Of a stretch of DNA of 7,715 nucleotides, positions 1 through 6,125 are shown in pieces. The position numbers were made by a program, and so were the translations under genes. Position 1 is the stretch's first letter. The number at the start of each line of letters is the position of its first letter. The DNA comes from Polyangiaceae bacterium (GTDB taxonomy: Bacteria > Myxococcota_A > Polyangia > Polyangiales > Polyangiaceae): assembly GCA_025934595.1 (NCBI GenBank), contig JAICXU010000124.1, positions 1 through 7,715 on the forward strand. The letters run 5' to 3'. Below the pieces are notes generated by a model. That model did no database searches and was not told where the DNA came from. It saw only the letters and a list, made by a program, of their open reading frames with translations.

Positions 1-219
1 AAGCTCGCGAAGAACATCGGCTTCACGCGTGCGAAGACGCTGTCGTGGAAGACGACCGAGGAGATCACACGTGCCCTCGCGCGCCTCGACCCGAACGACC
101 CGGTGAAATACGACTTTTCGCTCTGCCATCTCGGGATGCTGCAAAGATGCCCGTCGCGCCGCGATGCGAAAAAGTGCGAGGGCTGCGGCGTGAAGCCCAT
201 CTGCAGACATTGGATTTGA
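1..219 (+). CDS. C-terminal end of a DUF2400/TIGR02757-like protein (5' end outside window)
   Basis: Frame 1 is open from the first base to a TGA at 217-219, giving 72 residues. The fragment contains DPNDPVKYDFSLCHLG (residues 30-45) followed by C50-X8-C59-X2-C62-X5-C68 near the end. The phrase 'DPVKYDF..CHLG' and the terminal cysteines match my memory of the conserved C-terminal end of the TIGR02757/DUF2400 family, whose function is not established. The cysteine spacing resembles the C-X6-C-X2-C-X5-C [4Fe-4S] loop of endonuclease III-type DNA glycosylases, so a metal or iron-sulfur site is plausible but inferred. The reading ends in a natural stop, so this is the true C-terminus. No terminator hairpin is visible after it. 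Family assignment is moderately sure; that it is a real coding tail is more certain, because codon bias matches the neighbours. Confidence 0.68.
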   Translation, partial: KLAKNIGFTRAKTLSWKTTEEITRALARLDPNDPVKYDFSLCHLGMLQRCPSRRDAKKCEGCGVKPICRHWI

Positions 220-237
220 CGCCCCGACGTGGCTTGC

Positions 238-253
238 CGCATCGATCGATGCG
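238..253. promoter_or_regulatory. 16-bp perfect palindrome upstream of the lipoprotein gene
   Basis: The sequence CGCATCGATCGATGCG equals its own reverse complement over all 16 bases; the next pair out (237/254) does not match. It ends 13 bases before the preferred ATG at 267 and includes the alternative in-frame ATG at 249. A TTGACG resembling a -35 box is at 216-221, but no convincing -10 follows at the usual distance. A dimeric repressor site is a possible role. The core is a run of GATC/ATCGAT units, so chance cannot be excluded. Confidence 0.3.
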
Positions 254-266
254 AGACTCCGCAGCC

Positions 267-887
267 ATGCACAGGCGGGCGATCGTTTCGGTGGCGGCGA
301 GCTTTCTCTTGCTCATGCTCGTCAGCTGCTCGAGCTCGAGCGATGCCGCGAAGGCGTGCACGGCGGACGGCAACGCTTGCGTGAACGACAGCGATTGCTG
401 CACGGGTAACTGCCAGCTCGAAGGCGACGGCGCGTATTGCCAAGAAAAATCTGCGGCGGCCGTCGCGCAATGCTCGGCCGCGCACGGGTTCTGCACGCAA
501 AACCGTCATTGCTGCAGCGGCGTGTGCGAGGAGGGGAGCTGCAGCGGAGGCGGCCCCGGCGCGCCCGACTGCATTTTGCGCGACGATTCGTGCACGACGA
601 GCGACTCGTGCTGCTCGGGTTACTGCATCGACAACGGGCAAGGCGACAAGACGTGCCAACCGCCGCCGCAGACCGGCGGAAATGGCGGAACGGGCACATG
701 CGTCGCGGGCGGACAGACCTGCGAGAGCAACACGGACTGCTGCTCCGGCTTTTGCGTACCGCTCGGCGGCGCACGCATTTGCTCCGCGAACGGGTGCGGA
801 GCGACGGGCGCGCTTTGCCGCGTCTTTTCCGATTGCTGCTCGGGCCAGTGCGGCACCTCGGACACCGGCGGAAACGTCTGCCAATAG
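267..887 (+). CDS. Predicted lipoprotein with five six-cysteine (knottin-like) repeats
   Basis: The 206-residue product starts with a lipoprotein signal peptide: basic MHRR, a hydrophobic stretch (residues 5-19) and the lipobox L18-V19-S20-C21. Processing would leave lipidated Cys21 followed by a serine linker; Ser at +2 would suggest the outer membrane if the E. coli sorting rule applies. The mature part is five repeats (residues 31-58, 69-92, 102-130, 145-172, 177-205), each C-X6-C-X5-CC-X3-C-X4-9-C. All 30 cysteines after the lipobox belong to repeats. The cysteine framework is that of inhibitor cystine knot peptides. Similar myxobacterial proteins are, as I recall, often labelled Dickkopf-like or cysteine-rich. 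The ATG at 267 is preferred because it places the signal peptide correctly; 249 is an in-frame alternative, and the open frame back to 45 would bury the signal peptide. Function is unknown; an extracytoplasmic disulfide-stabilised role is inferred. No good Shine-Dalgarno is seen. Confidence 0.85.
   Translation: MHRRAIVSVAASFLLLMLVSCSSSSDAAKACTADGNACVNDSDCCTGNCQLEGDGAYCQEKSAAAVAQCSAAHGFCTQNRHCCSGVCEEGSCSGGGPGAPDCILRDDSCTTSDSCCSGYCIDNGQGDKTCQPPPQTGGNGGTGTCVAGGQTCESNTDCCSGFCVPLGGARICSANGCGATGALCRVFSDCCSGQCGTSDTGGNVCQ
357..881 (+). repeat. Five tandem six-cysteine repeats within the lipoprotein gene
   Basis: The units lie at 357-440, 471-542, 570-656, 699-782 and 795-881. Loop lengths between cysteines are identical in all five for the first four loops (6, 5, 0, 3); only the last loop varies (8, 4, 9, 8, 9). 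The CC pair is followed by T/S-G-X-C every time (CCTGNC, CCSGVC, CCSGYC, CCSGFC, CCSGQC). Residues other than Cys and this Ser/Thr-Gly are poorly conserved, so the units are old duplications kept by structure and not a recent DNA-level expansion. Linkers are Gly/Pro/Ser-rich, for example around residues 93-100 and 132-143. Confidence 0.9.
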
Positions 888-941
888 AGCCGGCTGGACG
901 CGAGGGCCGCGTTCGTCATAGCGTGGAAAGACACGGCCCTG

Positions 942-2063
942 ATGGCAGACAAGCGACAAGAGTTTTCGCTGGATGCCGTTCGCACCGACGGTTGGTTCGA
1001 GCGGATCGGCGAAGGCATCGGCAGCTTTCAAGCGCTCTGTGAGATCGTCGGCGAGCGCTTCTTCGCGTTCTCGATCATCGTCGGCGCGCGCATCACCGCG
1101 CTCACCGTCGACCGCCGGAGCCCCGATCAAACGCTCGTCGATTTCGTCGTGGGATCCGGCGAAGCCGACGGCGATCTCGAGCCGCAGCGCCTGACGCTCG
1201 CGGATTTTCGTCGCCGGCTCGTCGGCGCGCTGCTCGTCGAGGACGATCGCGACGTGAAAGCGCCCACGCGCGAGACCGACACCGAGGCCATCCAGCTCTT
1301 CATCGGCGTGCGCTATCTCTTGCTCGCTCCGCTCTACGGCTATTCGCTCCGGCATTTGTCGGTGACGAAAGGCGGCAAGGGCTCCGAGCTCACCGTTTCG
1401 CTCGACGGCCACGACGAAAAATTCGATCTCGACGCGTTCCGCGCACGCATGCGCACGCTCGTCCGCGAAGAGCTCGATCGCGTCGCCACCGGCGCTCGAA
1501 GCGCGATCGATCTGTCGCGCGTGGCCGACGCCGAAGCCGCTGCGCTTCGTCAAGAATGGACGCGCGTCATCGGTCTCCTCGGTGCGTGGCCCGCGCCGCT
1601 CGCGATTTTTTTGCGCACACCGGAAGGGCAGATGCTCGCGCCCGACGCGCGCGCGCTCATCTCGAAAGGGCTCGGTCTCCTCGGCTCGGCCTGCGTGCAT
1701 CTCGGTGAGGTCGAGCAAGCCGAAGAAGTCTTCCGCATCGGAATTCAGTACGCGCAAGAAGGCGTCGCCGCGGCCGATCTGTTCCGTCGCCTCGGCGAAG
1801 CTTTGCTCGTGAACAAACGCCACGGCGAGGCCATCGGTCCGCTCCGTCGCGCGATCGCGTTCGGCGGCTCGGCGTCGGAAGTTTTGCCGCTCCTCGGTCG
1901 CGCGCTTCTCGAGCGCGGAAAATTCGTGTCGGCTTATGCGTGCTTTCGCGACGCGATTGCGGCGGGCGTGGCCGAGCGCGATCTCGGCGACGAGCTCCGA
2001 CGCGTCGAAACGGCGCTCGGCCCTTCGCTCACTGCCTGGAAAGCCACCCAAGTCGCGTCCTGA
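942..2063 (+). CDS. TPR-containing protein of unknown function
   Basis: The 373-residue product has no signal peptide and is probably cytoplasmic. Residues 1-200 form a region I do not recognise, with mixed hydrophobic strands around 35-57 and 118-155 and a charged helical stretch at 163-182. The C-terminal part has TPR-like helical pairs at about 237-270, 277-308 and 312-343, with typical patterns such as LGEVEQAEEVFRIGI and RHGEAIGPLRRAI, which suggest a protein-protein interaction surface. The ATG at 942 has a purine-rich GGAAAG at 925-930, 11 bases upstream. The gene ends two bases before the -35 box of the nuo promoter, so it is not co-transcribed with nuo as a designed unit, though readthrough is possible. 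Codon usage matches the nuo genes. A role as an accessory factor for complex I would be guesswork. Confidence 0.85.
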   Translation: MADKRQEFSLDAVRTDGWFERIGEGIGSFQALCEIVGERFFAFSIIVGARITALTVDRRSPDQTLVDFVVGSGEADGDLEPQRLTLADFRRRLVGALLVEDDRDVKAPTRETDTEAIQLFIGVRYLLLAPLYGYSLRHLSVTKGGKGSELTVSLDGHDEKFDLDAFRARMRTLVREELDRVATGARSAIDLSRVADAEAAALRQEWTRVIGLLGAWPAPLAIFLRTPEGQMLAPDARALISKGLGLLGSACVHLGEVEQAEEVFRIGIQYAQEGVAAADLFRRLGEALLVNKRHGEAIGPLRRAIAFGGSASEVLPLLGRALLERGKFVSAYACFRDAIAAGVAERDLGDELRRVETALGPSLTAWKATQVAS

Positions 2064-2065
2064 CG

Positions 2066-2094
2066 TTGACACTACGGGAGGTCGGGTCTAAAAG
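2066..2094 (+). promoter_or_regulatory. Sigma70-type promoter of the nuo operon
   Basis: A perfect -35 box TTGACA (2066-2071) is followed after exactly 17 bases by TAAAAG (2089-2094), four of six matches to the -10 consensus. Transcription would start near 2101, giving a leader of about 60 bases before nuoA. It lies just after the TPR gene stop. The same arrangement recurs upstream of nuoG. Confidence 0.72.
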
Positions 2095-2101
2095 CGGAAG
2101 C

Positions 2102-2125
2102 GGGAAATCCCTGTAATTTCCCTGT
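2102..2125 (+). promoter_or_regulatory. Inverted repeat and CCCTGT direct repeats in the nuoA leader
   Basis: GGGAAAT (2102-2108) and ATTTCCC (2116-2122) form a perfect 7-bp inverted repeat with a 7-base spacer. The hexamer CCCTGT occurs at 2109-2114 and again at 2120-2125, 11 bases apart, about one helical turn. Both lie at the predicted start of the transcript. This could be an operator next to the promoter or a small hairpin in the leader. It lacks a T-run, so it is not a simple intrinsic terminator. The role is inferred. Confidence 0.42.
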
Positions 2126-2161
2126 CCCTCACCACGCGCGCAAGCCGGCGCGCTACTCGAC

Positions 2162-2527
2162 ATGACCCTCATCCAAACCTACGCGCCGATGTTTTTGATG
2201 ATCGGCGTGGCCACGCTCCTCGCCGTTCTCTTCTATACGGGCGCATCGCTGCTCGGGCCGAAGAACCCCACGCCCGAAAAGATGATGCCGTTCGAATGCG
2301 GCTCGGAGAGCTCCGGCGGCCGCCACTTGAAGCTCTCGGTGAAGTTCTATCTCACCGCGATCCTCTTCGGGATCTTCGACGTCGAAACGGTCTTCATCTA
2401 CCCGTGGTCGATCCAGTTCCGATCGCTCGGATGGACCGGCCTCACAGAGATGTTCGGCTTTCTCGCCGTCATCGTCGTCGCGCTCGTGTACGTCTGGAAA
2501 AAAGGGGCGCTCGAATGGGAGCAGTGA
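2162..2527 (+). CDS. nuoA: NADH-quinone oxidoreductase subunit A
   Basis: The 121-residue product is the small membrane subunit of respiratory complex I (ND3 homologue), sitting at the junction of membrane and peripheral arms. Three membrane helices are visible at about residues 7-31, 60-80 and 93-112. The loop between helices 1 and 2 carries the conserved PFECGSESSG (43-52); Cys46 corresponds to the ND3 loop cysteine that lines the quinone cavity. Helix 2 has the conserved FDVET acidic pair D73 and E75 followed by FIYPW. Length is normal for the family. The ATG at 2162 fits homologues, yet no Shine-Dalgarno is present in the GC-rich leader before it. It is the first gene of the operon and overlaps nuoB by 13 bases. 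Confidence 0.97.
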   Translation: MTLIQTYAPMFLMIGVATLLAVLFYTGASLLGPKNPTPEKMMPFECGSESSGGRHLKLSVKFYLTAILFGIFDVETVFIYPWSIQFRSLGWTGLTEMFGFLAVIVVALVYVWKKGALEWEQ

Positions 2528-3240
2528 GCACCGGCAATCGCGAGGTCGTCCTCGACGGCAACGAATCGGGCTTCGCCACCACGAAGCTCGAAGCGCTCCT
2601 CGGTTGGGCGCGGAAATATTCGCTCTTCGCGTACCCGTTCGTCACGGCGTGTTGCGGCATGGAGTTCATGGCCCTGAACAGCCCGCGCTTCGATCTCGCG
2701 CGCTTCGGCGCCGAGGCTCCGCGTTTCTCGCCGCGCCAGGCCGACTTGCTCTGGGTCGTCGGCACGATCAGCCAGCGCCAAGCGCCGGTGCTTCGCCGCA
2801 TTTACGAGCAGATGATGGAGCCGAAGTACGTGCTCGCGTTCGGAACCTGCGCGAGCTGCGGCGGCTTCTACGACAACTACACGACCGTCGCCGGCATCGA
2901 CAAAATCATCCCGTGCGACGTCTACGTTCCCGGCTGCCCGCCGCGTCCGGAAGCCGTGCTCGACGGCCTCATGCTCCTGCAAGACAAGATCGCGAGCGGC
3001 GATCGTCGTCCCGCGATCGTCAAGCCGCGTACGGATCCCGTTCCCGACCTCGTGCACATTCGCAAACATCCGGCGACGGAGATCGCGGACGCGAAGCTCG
3101 CGTCGAAGATCGAGCGCGCCCGCGAAGAGCATGACCGCGAAAGGGAAGACAAGCGCGTGAGTGTGGTGCCGCCGCCCACGAAAGAAGAAAAAGAGATCGA
3201 AGCGGGATGGGAAGAAGAAGAGGAGGCGAGCGATGAGTGA
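2515..3240 (+). CDS. nuoB: NADH-quinone oxidoreductase subunit B, with charged C-terminal extension
   Basis: NuoB holds the terminal [4Fe-4S] cluster N2, which passes electrons to quinone. The ligands are C46, C47 (ACCGMEF), C112 (GTCASCGG) and C141 (VPGCPPRPE), with the same spacing as in E. coli NuoB (65 and 29 residues). The core ends near residue 165. Residues 166-241 form a tail beyond the family's common end, rich in Lys/Arg/Glu, with a likely charged helix (about 189-213), a PPP turn and a Glu-rich end (EEEEEASDE). The ATG at 2515 is chosen because AAAGGGG (2501-2507) sits 7 bases upstream; a GTG at 2524, in a GTGA overlap with the nuoA stop, is the alternative and has only a GGGAG spaced too closely. 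The product is 241 residues from the ATG. The 3' end overlaps nuoC by 8 bases. Confidence 0.96.
   Translation: MGAVSTGNREVVLDGNESGFATTKLEALLGWARKYSLFAYPFVTACCGMEFMALNSPRFDLARFGAEAPRFSPRQADLLWVVGTISQRQAPVLRRIYEQMMEPKYVLAFGTCASCGGFYDNYTTVAGIDKIIPCDVYVPGCPPRPEAVLDGLMLLQDKIASGDRRPAIVKPRTDPVPDLVHIRKHPATEIADAKLASKIERAREEHDREREDKRVSVVPPPTKEEKEIEAGWEEEEEASDE
3221..3226 (+). promoter_or_regulatory. Strong ribosome binding site of nuoC inside the nuoB Glu-rich tail
   Basis: AGGAGG is a perfect anti-Shine-Dalgarno match 6 bases before the nuoC ATG at 3233. It fixes that start over the in-frame ATG at 3161. It is made from the GAG GAG codons of the NuoB C-terminal glutamates, so the tail sequence and the nuoC initiation signal constrain each other. 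Confidence 0.85.
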
Positions 3241-3841
3241 GGCCGTCCTCGTCAAGCTGAAGGATCGCTTCGGCGCCGCCGTTCTCGAGACCCACAGCCA
3301 ACACGGCGACGACACCGCGCTCGTCACGCCGGAGAGCTGGCGCGCGATCAGCGAATTTTTGCGTCACGATCCGTCGCTCAATTTCGATCTCTTCGTCGAT
3401 CTCTGCGGCGTGGATTATCCGAAACGGTCGCCCGGACGCATGGAAGTCGTCATGCACTTGTATTCTACAAGTAAACGGCATCGCGTCCGTTTGAAGACGC
3501 GCGTCGGCGACGAAGAGATGGAAGGCGCCGAGCTCGACTCGGTGGCGAGCATCTGGCCCGGAGCGAATTGGCTCGAGCGCGAGGTGTTCGACATGAGCGG
3601 GGTCACGTTCAAAGGTCACCCCGACCTCCGCCGCATCCTCATGTATCCGGAGTTCGAAGGGCATCCGCTCTTGAAGGACTATCCGGCGACGCGCACGCAG
3701 CCGCTCGTTCCGTATCGCACGGAAGACGAGGCGGGCGTTCCGCTCGAGAAATTGCCGCCTTTCCGCGCCGACGAAGGAATGGCCTTCGGTCGTAAACCCA
3801 TCATTGACGATGAAGGCGCCGACGACGGCGCAAGCAACTAG
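3233..3841 (+). CDS. nuoC: NADH-quinone oxidoreductase subunit C (30 kDa subunit)
   Basis: The 202-residue product is the 30-kDa peripheral-arm subunit of complex I, which packs on NuoD near the quinone site and has no cofactor of its own. The family signature spans residues 115-151: EREVFDMSGVTFKGHPDLRR, then a stretch ending in FEGHPLLKDYP. Upstream, FDLFVDLCGVDYP (51-63) and MHLYSTSKRHRVRLK (74-88) are also typical. NuoC is separate from NuoD here, unlike the fused nuoCD of E. coli. The C-terminal end is acidic (IIDDEGADDGASN). Codons 77-81 use TAT, TCT, ACA, AGT and AAA, an AT-rich run that forms a palindrome described separately. The gap to nuoD is 13 bases. Confidence 0.96.
   Translation: MSEAVLVKLKDRFGAAVLETHSQHGDDTALVTPESWRAISEFLRHDPSLNFDLFVDLCGVDYPKRSPGRMEVVMHLYSTSKRHRVRLKTRVGDEEMEGAELDSVASIWPGANWLEREVFDMSGVTFKGHPDLRRILMYPEFEGHPLLKDYPATRTQPLVPYRTEDEAGVPLEKLPPFRADEGMAFGRKPIIDDEGADDGASN
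3456..3472. repeat. Perfect 7-bp inverted repeat within nuoC
   Basis: ACTTGTA, TTC, TACAAGT: two perfect 7-bp arms around a 3-base spacer, AT-rich inside a GC-rich gene. It falls on codons 75-80 of nuoC, and ACA and TCT are used for Thr and Ser nowhere else in this gene. The size and symmetry resemble a regulator binding site, but no function is shown by the sequence alone. Confidence 0.4.
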
Positions 3842-3854
3842 GGAGCCTTAGCTG

Positions 3855-5069
3855 ATGGAACCTCTCGACATGGAGCTCGAAGAAGGCGAGCTCGAGCTTC
3901 CCGCGGAGCCCATGCATCTCAACATGGGGCCGTCGCATCCGGCGATGCACGGCACCGTGCGTATCGTGCTCGAGCTCTCGGGCGAGACGATCGTCAAAGC
4001 CGACGTGCAGATCGGCTATCTGCATCGCGGCTTCGAAAAGATGTGCGAGCGCGGCACGTGGGCGCAGGTTTTCCCCTATGCCGACCGCCTCAATTACGTC
4101 TCGCCGATGCTGAACAACGTCGGCTACGCGCTCGCGGTCGAGAAGCTCTGCGACATCCGCGTTCCCGATCGCTGCCAGTGGTACCGCATGATGCTCGGCG
4201 AGCTCGCGCGCGTGTCCGATCACCTCACGTGCACGGGCGCGATGGCGATGGAGCTCGGCGCATTCACGCCGTTCCTCTGGTTCGTCAAAGCGCGCGAGAT
4301 CGTCTGGGACATTCTCGAAGAAGAAACCGGCGCGCGCCTCACGCATTCGTTCGGTCGCATCGGCGGCATGGCGTCACCTCCGACGCGCGCGTTCAAAGAG
4401 CTCGTGCGCACCGGCATGGAGCAGATCCTCGTCCTCGTCGCCGAAGGCGAAAAGATGCTTCTCAAAAATCGCATCTTCGTCGATCGCCTCGAGAACGTCG
4501 GCGTCATCAGCGGCGCCGACGCCGTCGCGCTCGGATGGACGGGGCCATGTCTCCGCGCGAGCGGTGTCGCGTACGACATTCGCAAAGCGCACCCGTATTT
4601 GAAATACGACGAGGTCGACTTCGACGTGCCGCTCGGAAAAAACGGCGACAACCTCGATCGCTTCTTGATTCGTCTCGGCGAGCTTCGCCAATCGATCCGC
4701 ATTCTCCGCCAATGCTCGGAGCGCATGGACGACGACGGACCGGTGAACGTCGACGATCCGCGCGTGATTTTGCCTGCGAAAGACGACGTCTACACGACCA
4801 TCGAAGCCACCATCCAGCACTTCAAGCTCGTCATGGAAGGCGCGAAGGTTCCGGCCGGCGAGTGCTATTCGTACACGGAGGCCGGCAACGGCGAGCTCGG
4901 GTTCTATCTCGTGTCCGACGGATCGGGCACGCCTTACCGCGTGCGCATTCGTCCGCCGTGCTTCCAAATCACAGGCGGTCTCTCGAAGCTCATCACCGGC
5001 AGCATGCTGTCCGACATCGTTCCGACCTTCGGGTCGCTGAACATGATCGGCGGCGAGTGCGATCACTGA
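3855..5069 (+). CDS. nuoD: NADH-quinone oxidoreductase subunit D (49 kDa subunit)
   Basis: The 404-residue product forms most of the quinone-binding chamber of complex I together with NuoB; it descends from the large subunit of [NiFe] hydrogenases. The motif NMGPSHPAMHG (23-33) supplies H32, and RLNYVS (78-83) supplies Y81; these match the quinone head-group ligands His38 and Tyr87 of Thermus Nqo4, with the same 49-residue spacing. Other family marks are IGYLHRGFEK (53-62), LRASGVAYDIRK, ELGFYLVSDGSGTPYRVRIR, and the end FGSLNMIGGECDH. An acidic N-terminal stretch (residues 1-19) precedes the conserved core. GGGAG (3841-3845) is 9 bases before the ATG. No AGA, AGG or CGA arginine codon occurs in the gene, in contrast to the next one. 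Length is normal for a stand-alone NuoD. Confidence 0.97.
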   Translation: MEPLDMELEEGELELPAEPMHLNMGPSHPAMHGTVRIVLELSGETIVKADVQIGYLHRGFEKMCERGTWAQVFPYADRLNYVSPMLNNVGYALAVEKLCDIRVPDRCQWYRMMLGELARVSDHLTCTGAMAMELGAFTPFLWFVKAREIVWDILEEETGARLTHSFGRIGGMASPPTRAFKELVRTGMEQILVLVAEGEKMLLKNRIFVDRLENVGVISGADAVALGWTGPCLRASGVAYDIRKAHPYLKYDEVDFDVPLGKNGDNLDRFLIRLGELRQSIRILRQCSERMDDDGPVNVDDPRVILPAKDDVYTTIEATIQHFKLVMEGAKVPAGECYSYTEAGNGELGFYLVSDGSGTPYRVRIRPPCFQITGGLSKLITGSMLSDIVPTFGSLNMIGGECDH

Positions 5070-5084
5070 TCGCGTCGTCGAGCC

Positions 5085-6017
5085 GTGGAGCGATATGAGG
5101 CGCTGGCGGGATACGACCTCTCGGGCTGTGCGGTAAGGCGCCGCAGCATCATCTCGTTCTGGGGCCAGCGTGGGAGCGACCCCGATCCGCTGGAAGTAAG
5201 ACCCACGAGGGTCTTCTTCTTCTATCCAGAGAAGCCCGAAGAGCGCCGCTGGGGGTGGAGCGAGCCCGCGGAAACGAGAGGGTTCCGAGGGTGTGCCGTC
5301 ACGGTTCCGGAAGAGCGATGGGTGTTCGTCGCCGATGACGGCGAAGTCTACGTCGTGGGCGGCGGCGTCAACGGATTCGAGGAGCCGATTTCGAAGTCGC
5401 TCACGTTCTTTTCGAACGTGAAGGGCATCGGAGGACGAGCCGTCGCCGTCGGCCCGCGCCGGACCGTCTTCGTTCGAGACGCGCCGAACGAATGGCGACA
5501 GCTCGCCGAGGGCCTGCTCCCGGAGGATGAGCGCACGAATCTCGAATCGAGCGGATTCAGTGACGTCGACGGATTCAGCGACTCGGACATGTACGCGTGC
5601 GGCGGGCTCGGCGATTTGTGGCATTTCGACGGCAGTCGCTGGACGAGAGTCGACGTGCGTACGAACGACAATCTCTGGCGACTATGTTGCGCGAGGGACG
5701 GCAACGTCTACGTGATCGCCGGACGTCGCTCGGTCCTCGTGGGGCGGAACGAGAGCTGGTCGATCGTGAGGCAAGACCAGACCGACGAAGGGCTCGAGTC
5801 GATCGTCGACTACCAAGGCAGAGTGATCGTGTCGACGCAGTCGGCCTTGTTCGAGGTAGTCGACGGCGTGCTCCAGCCCGCGCAACTCGGTGAAATGCCG
5901 CCGATGCGATCGCGCTCGTTTCTCGCAGTGGGCGATGGAATCCTGCTCGTCGCGGGAAGCGCGGAAGCCTGTAGCTTCGACGGCATCGCGTGGTCCGTGA
6001 TCATCCCGCCGGCTTGA
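5085..6017 (+). CDS. Predicted beta-propeller protein inserted between nuoD and nuoG
   Basis: The 310-residue product begins at a GTG 15 bases after the nuoD stop and has no clear Shine-Dalgarno. From about residue 67 it shows six repeating units (about 67-100, 113-144, 157-192, 196-231, 235-268, 277-307). Each has a pattern like 'D.D.YA.GG.G.L.HFDGS.W', best seen at FSDSDMYACGGLGDLWHFDG (164-183), which is typical of BNR/YVTN-like beta-propellers. No signal peptide is visible, so it is probably cytoplasmic. Function is unknown; a binding or scaffold role is the usual job of such folds. Base use differs sharply from the neighbours: 16 of 30 arginines are AGA, AGG or CGA, none of which occur in nuoD. 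That suggests a transferred gene. It lies in the place normally taken by nuoE and nuoF but has no resemblance to them (no thioredoxin-like 2Fe-2S or FMN motifs). It is probably read through from the nuoA promoter. Confidence 0.85.
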   Translation: MERYEALAGYDLSGCAVRRRSIISFWGQRGSDPDPLEVRPTRVFFFYPEKPEERRWGWSEPAETRGFRGCAVTVPEERWVFVADDGEVYVVGGGVNGFEEPISKSLTFFSNVKGIGGRAVAVGPRRTVFVRDAPNEWRQLAEGLLPEDERTNLESSGFSDVDGFSDSDMYACGGLGDLWHFDGSRWTRVDVRTNDNLWRLCCARDGNVYVIAGRRSVLVGRNESWSIVRQDQTDEGLESIVDYQGRVIVSTQSALFEVVDGVLQPAQLGEMPPMRSRSFLAVGDGILLVAGSAEACSFDGIAWSVIIPPA

Positions 6018-6125
6018 GCCGAGGACTTCATGGGATTGGTTTTTAGAATGTGTACGCACGACCGGTGGTCAAAGCGCGAGCTCGTCGCGCAGCACAGATA
6101 CCGTGGCCGTACCTTTCTACCGCAA

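Noticed and set aside
45..266. N-terminal extension of the lipoprotein frame back to position 45
   Set aside because: It overlaps the DUF2400-like coding tail and would bury a clear lipoprotein signal peptide.
328..341. 14-bp palindrome GCTCGAGCTCGAGC
   Set aside because: It comes from alternating AGC and TCG serine codons after the lipobox, a low-complexity coding effect.
2296..2514. N-terminal extension of the nuoB frame through nuoA
   Set aside because: The extension is Arg-rich shadow sequence of nuoA; NuoB homologues begin near the ATG at 2515.
3873..3893. 7-bp inverted repeat GAGCTCG / CGAGCTC at the start of nuoD
   Set aside because: Explained by repeated Glu-Leu codons (GAG CTC) in an acidic N-terminal stretch.
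5557..5583. Short direct repeat GGATTCAG(T/C)GAC in the propeller gene
   Set aside because: Two copies 18 bases apart encoding GFSD twice; too short to be more than a local coding repeat.
4374..5624. A 416-codon minus-strand open frame across nuoD and the propeller gene
   Set aside because: It is a shadow of two plus-strand genes that happen to share a frame; no recognisable protein features.
6010..6021. CGGCT-TG-AGCCG at the propeller stop as a terminator
   Set aside because: The stem is 5 bp with a 2-base loop and no T-run follows directly, so it cannot be supported as a terminator.
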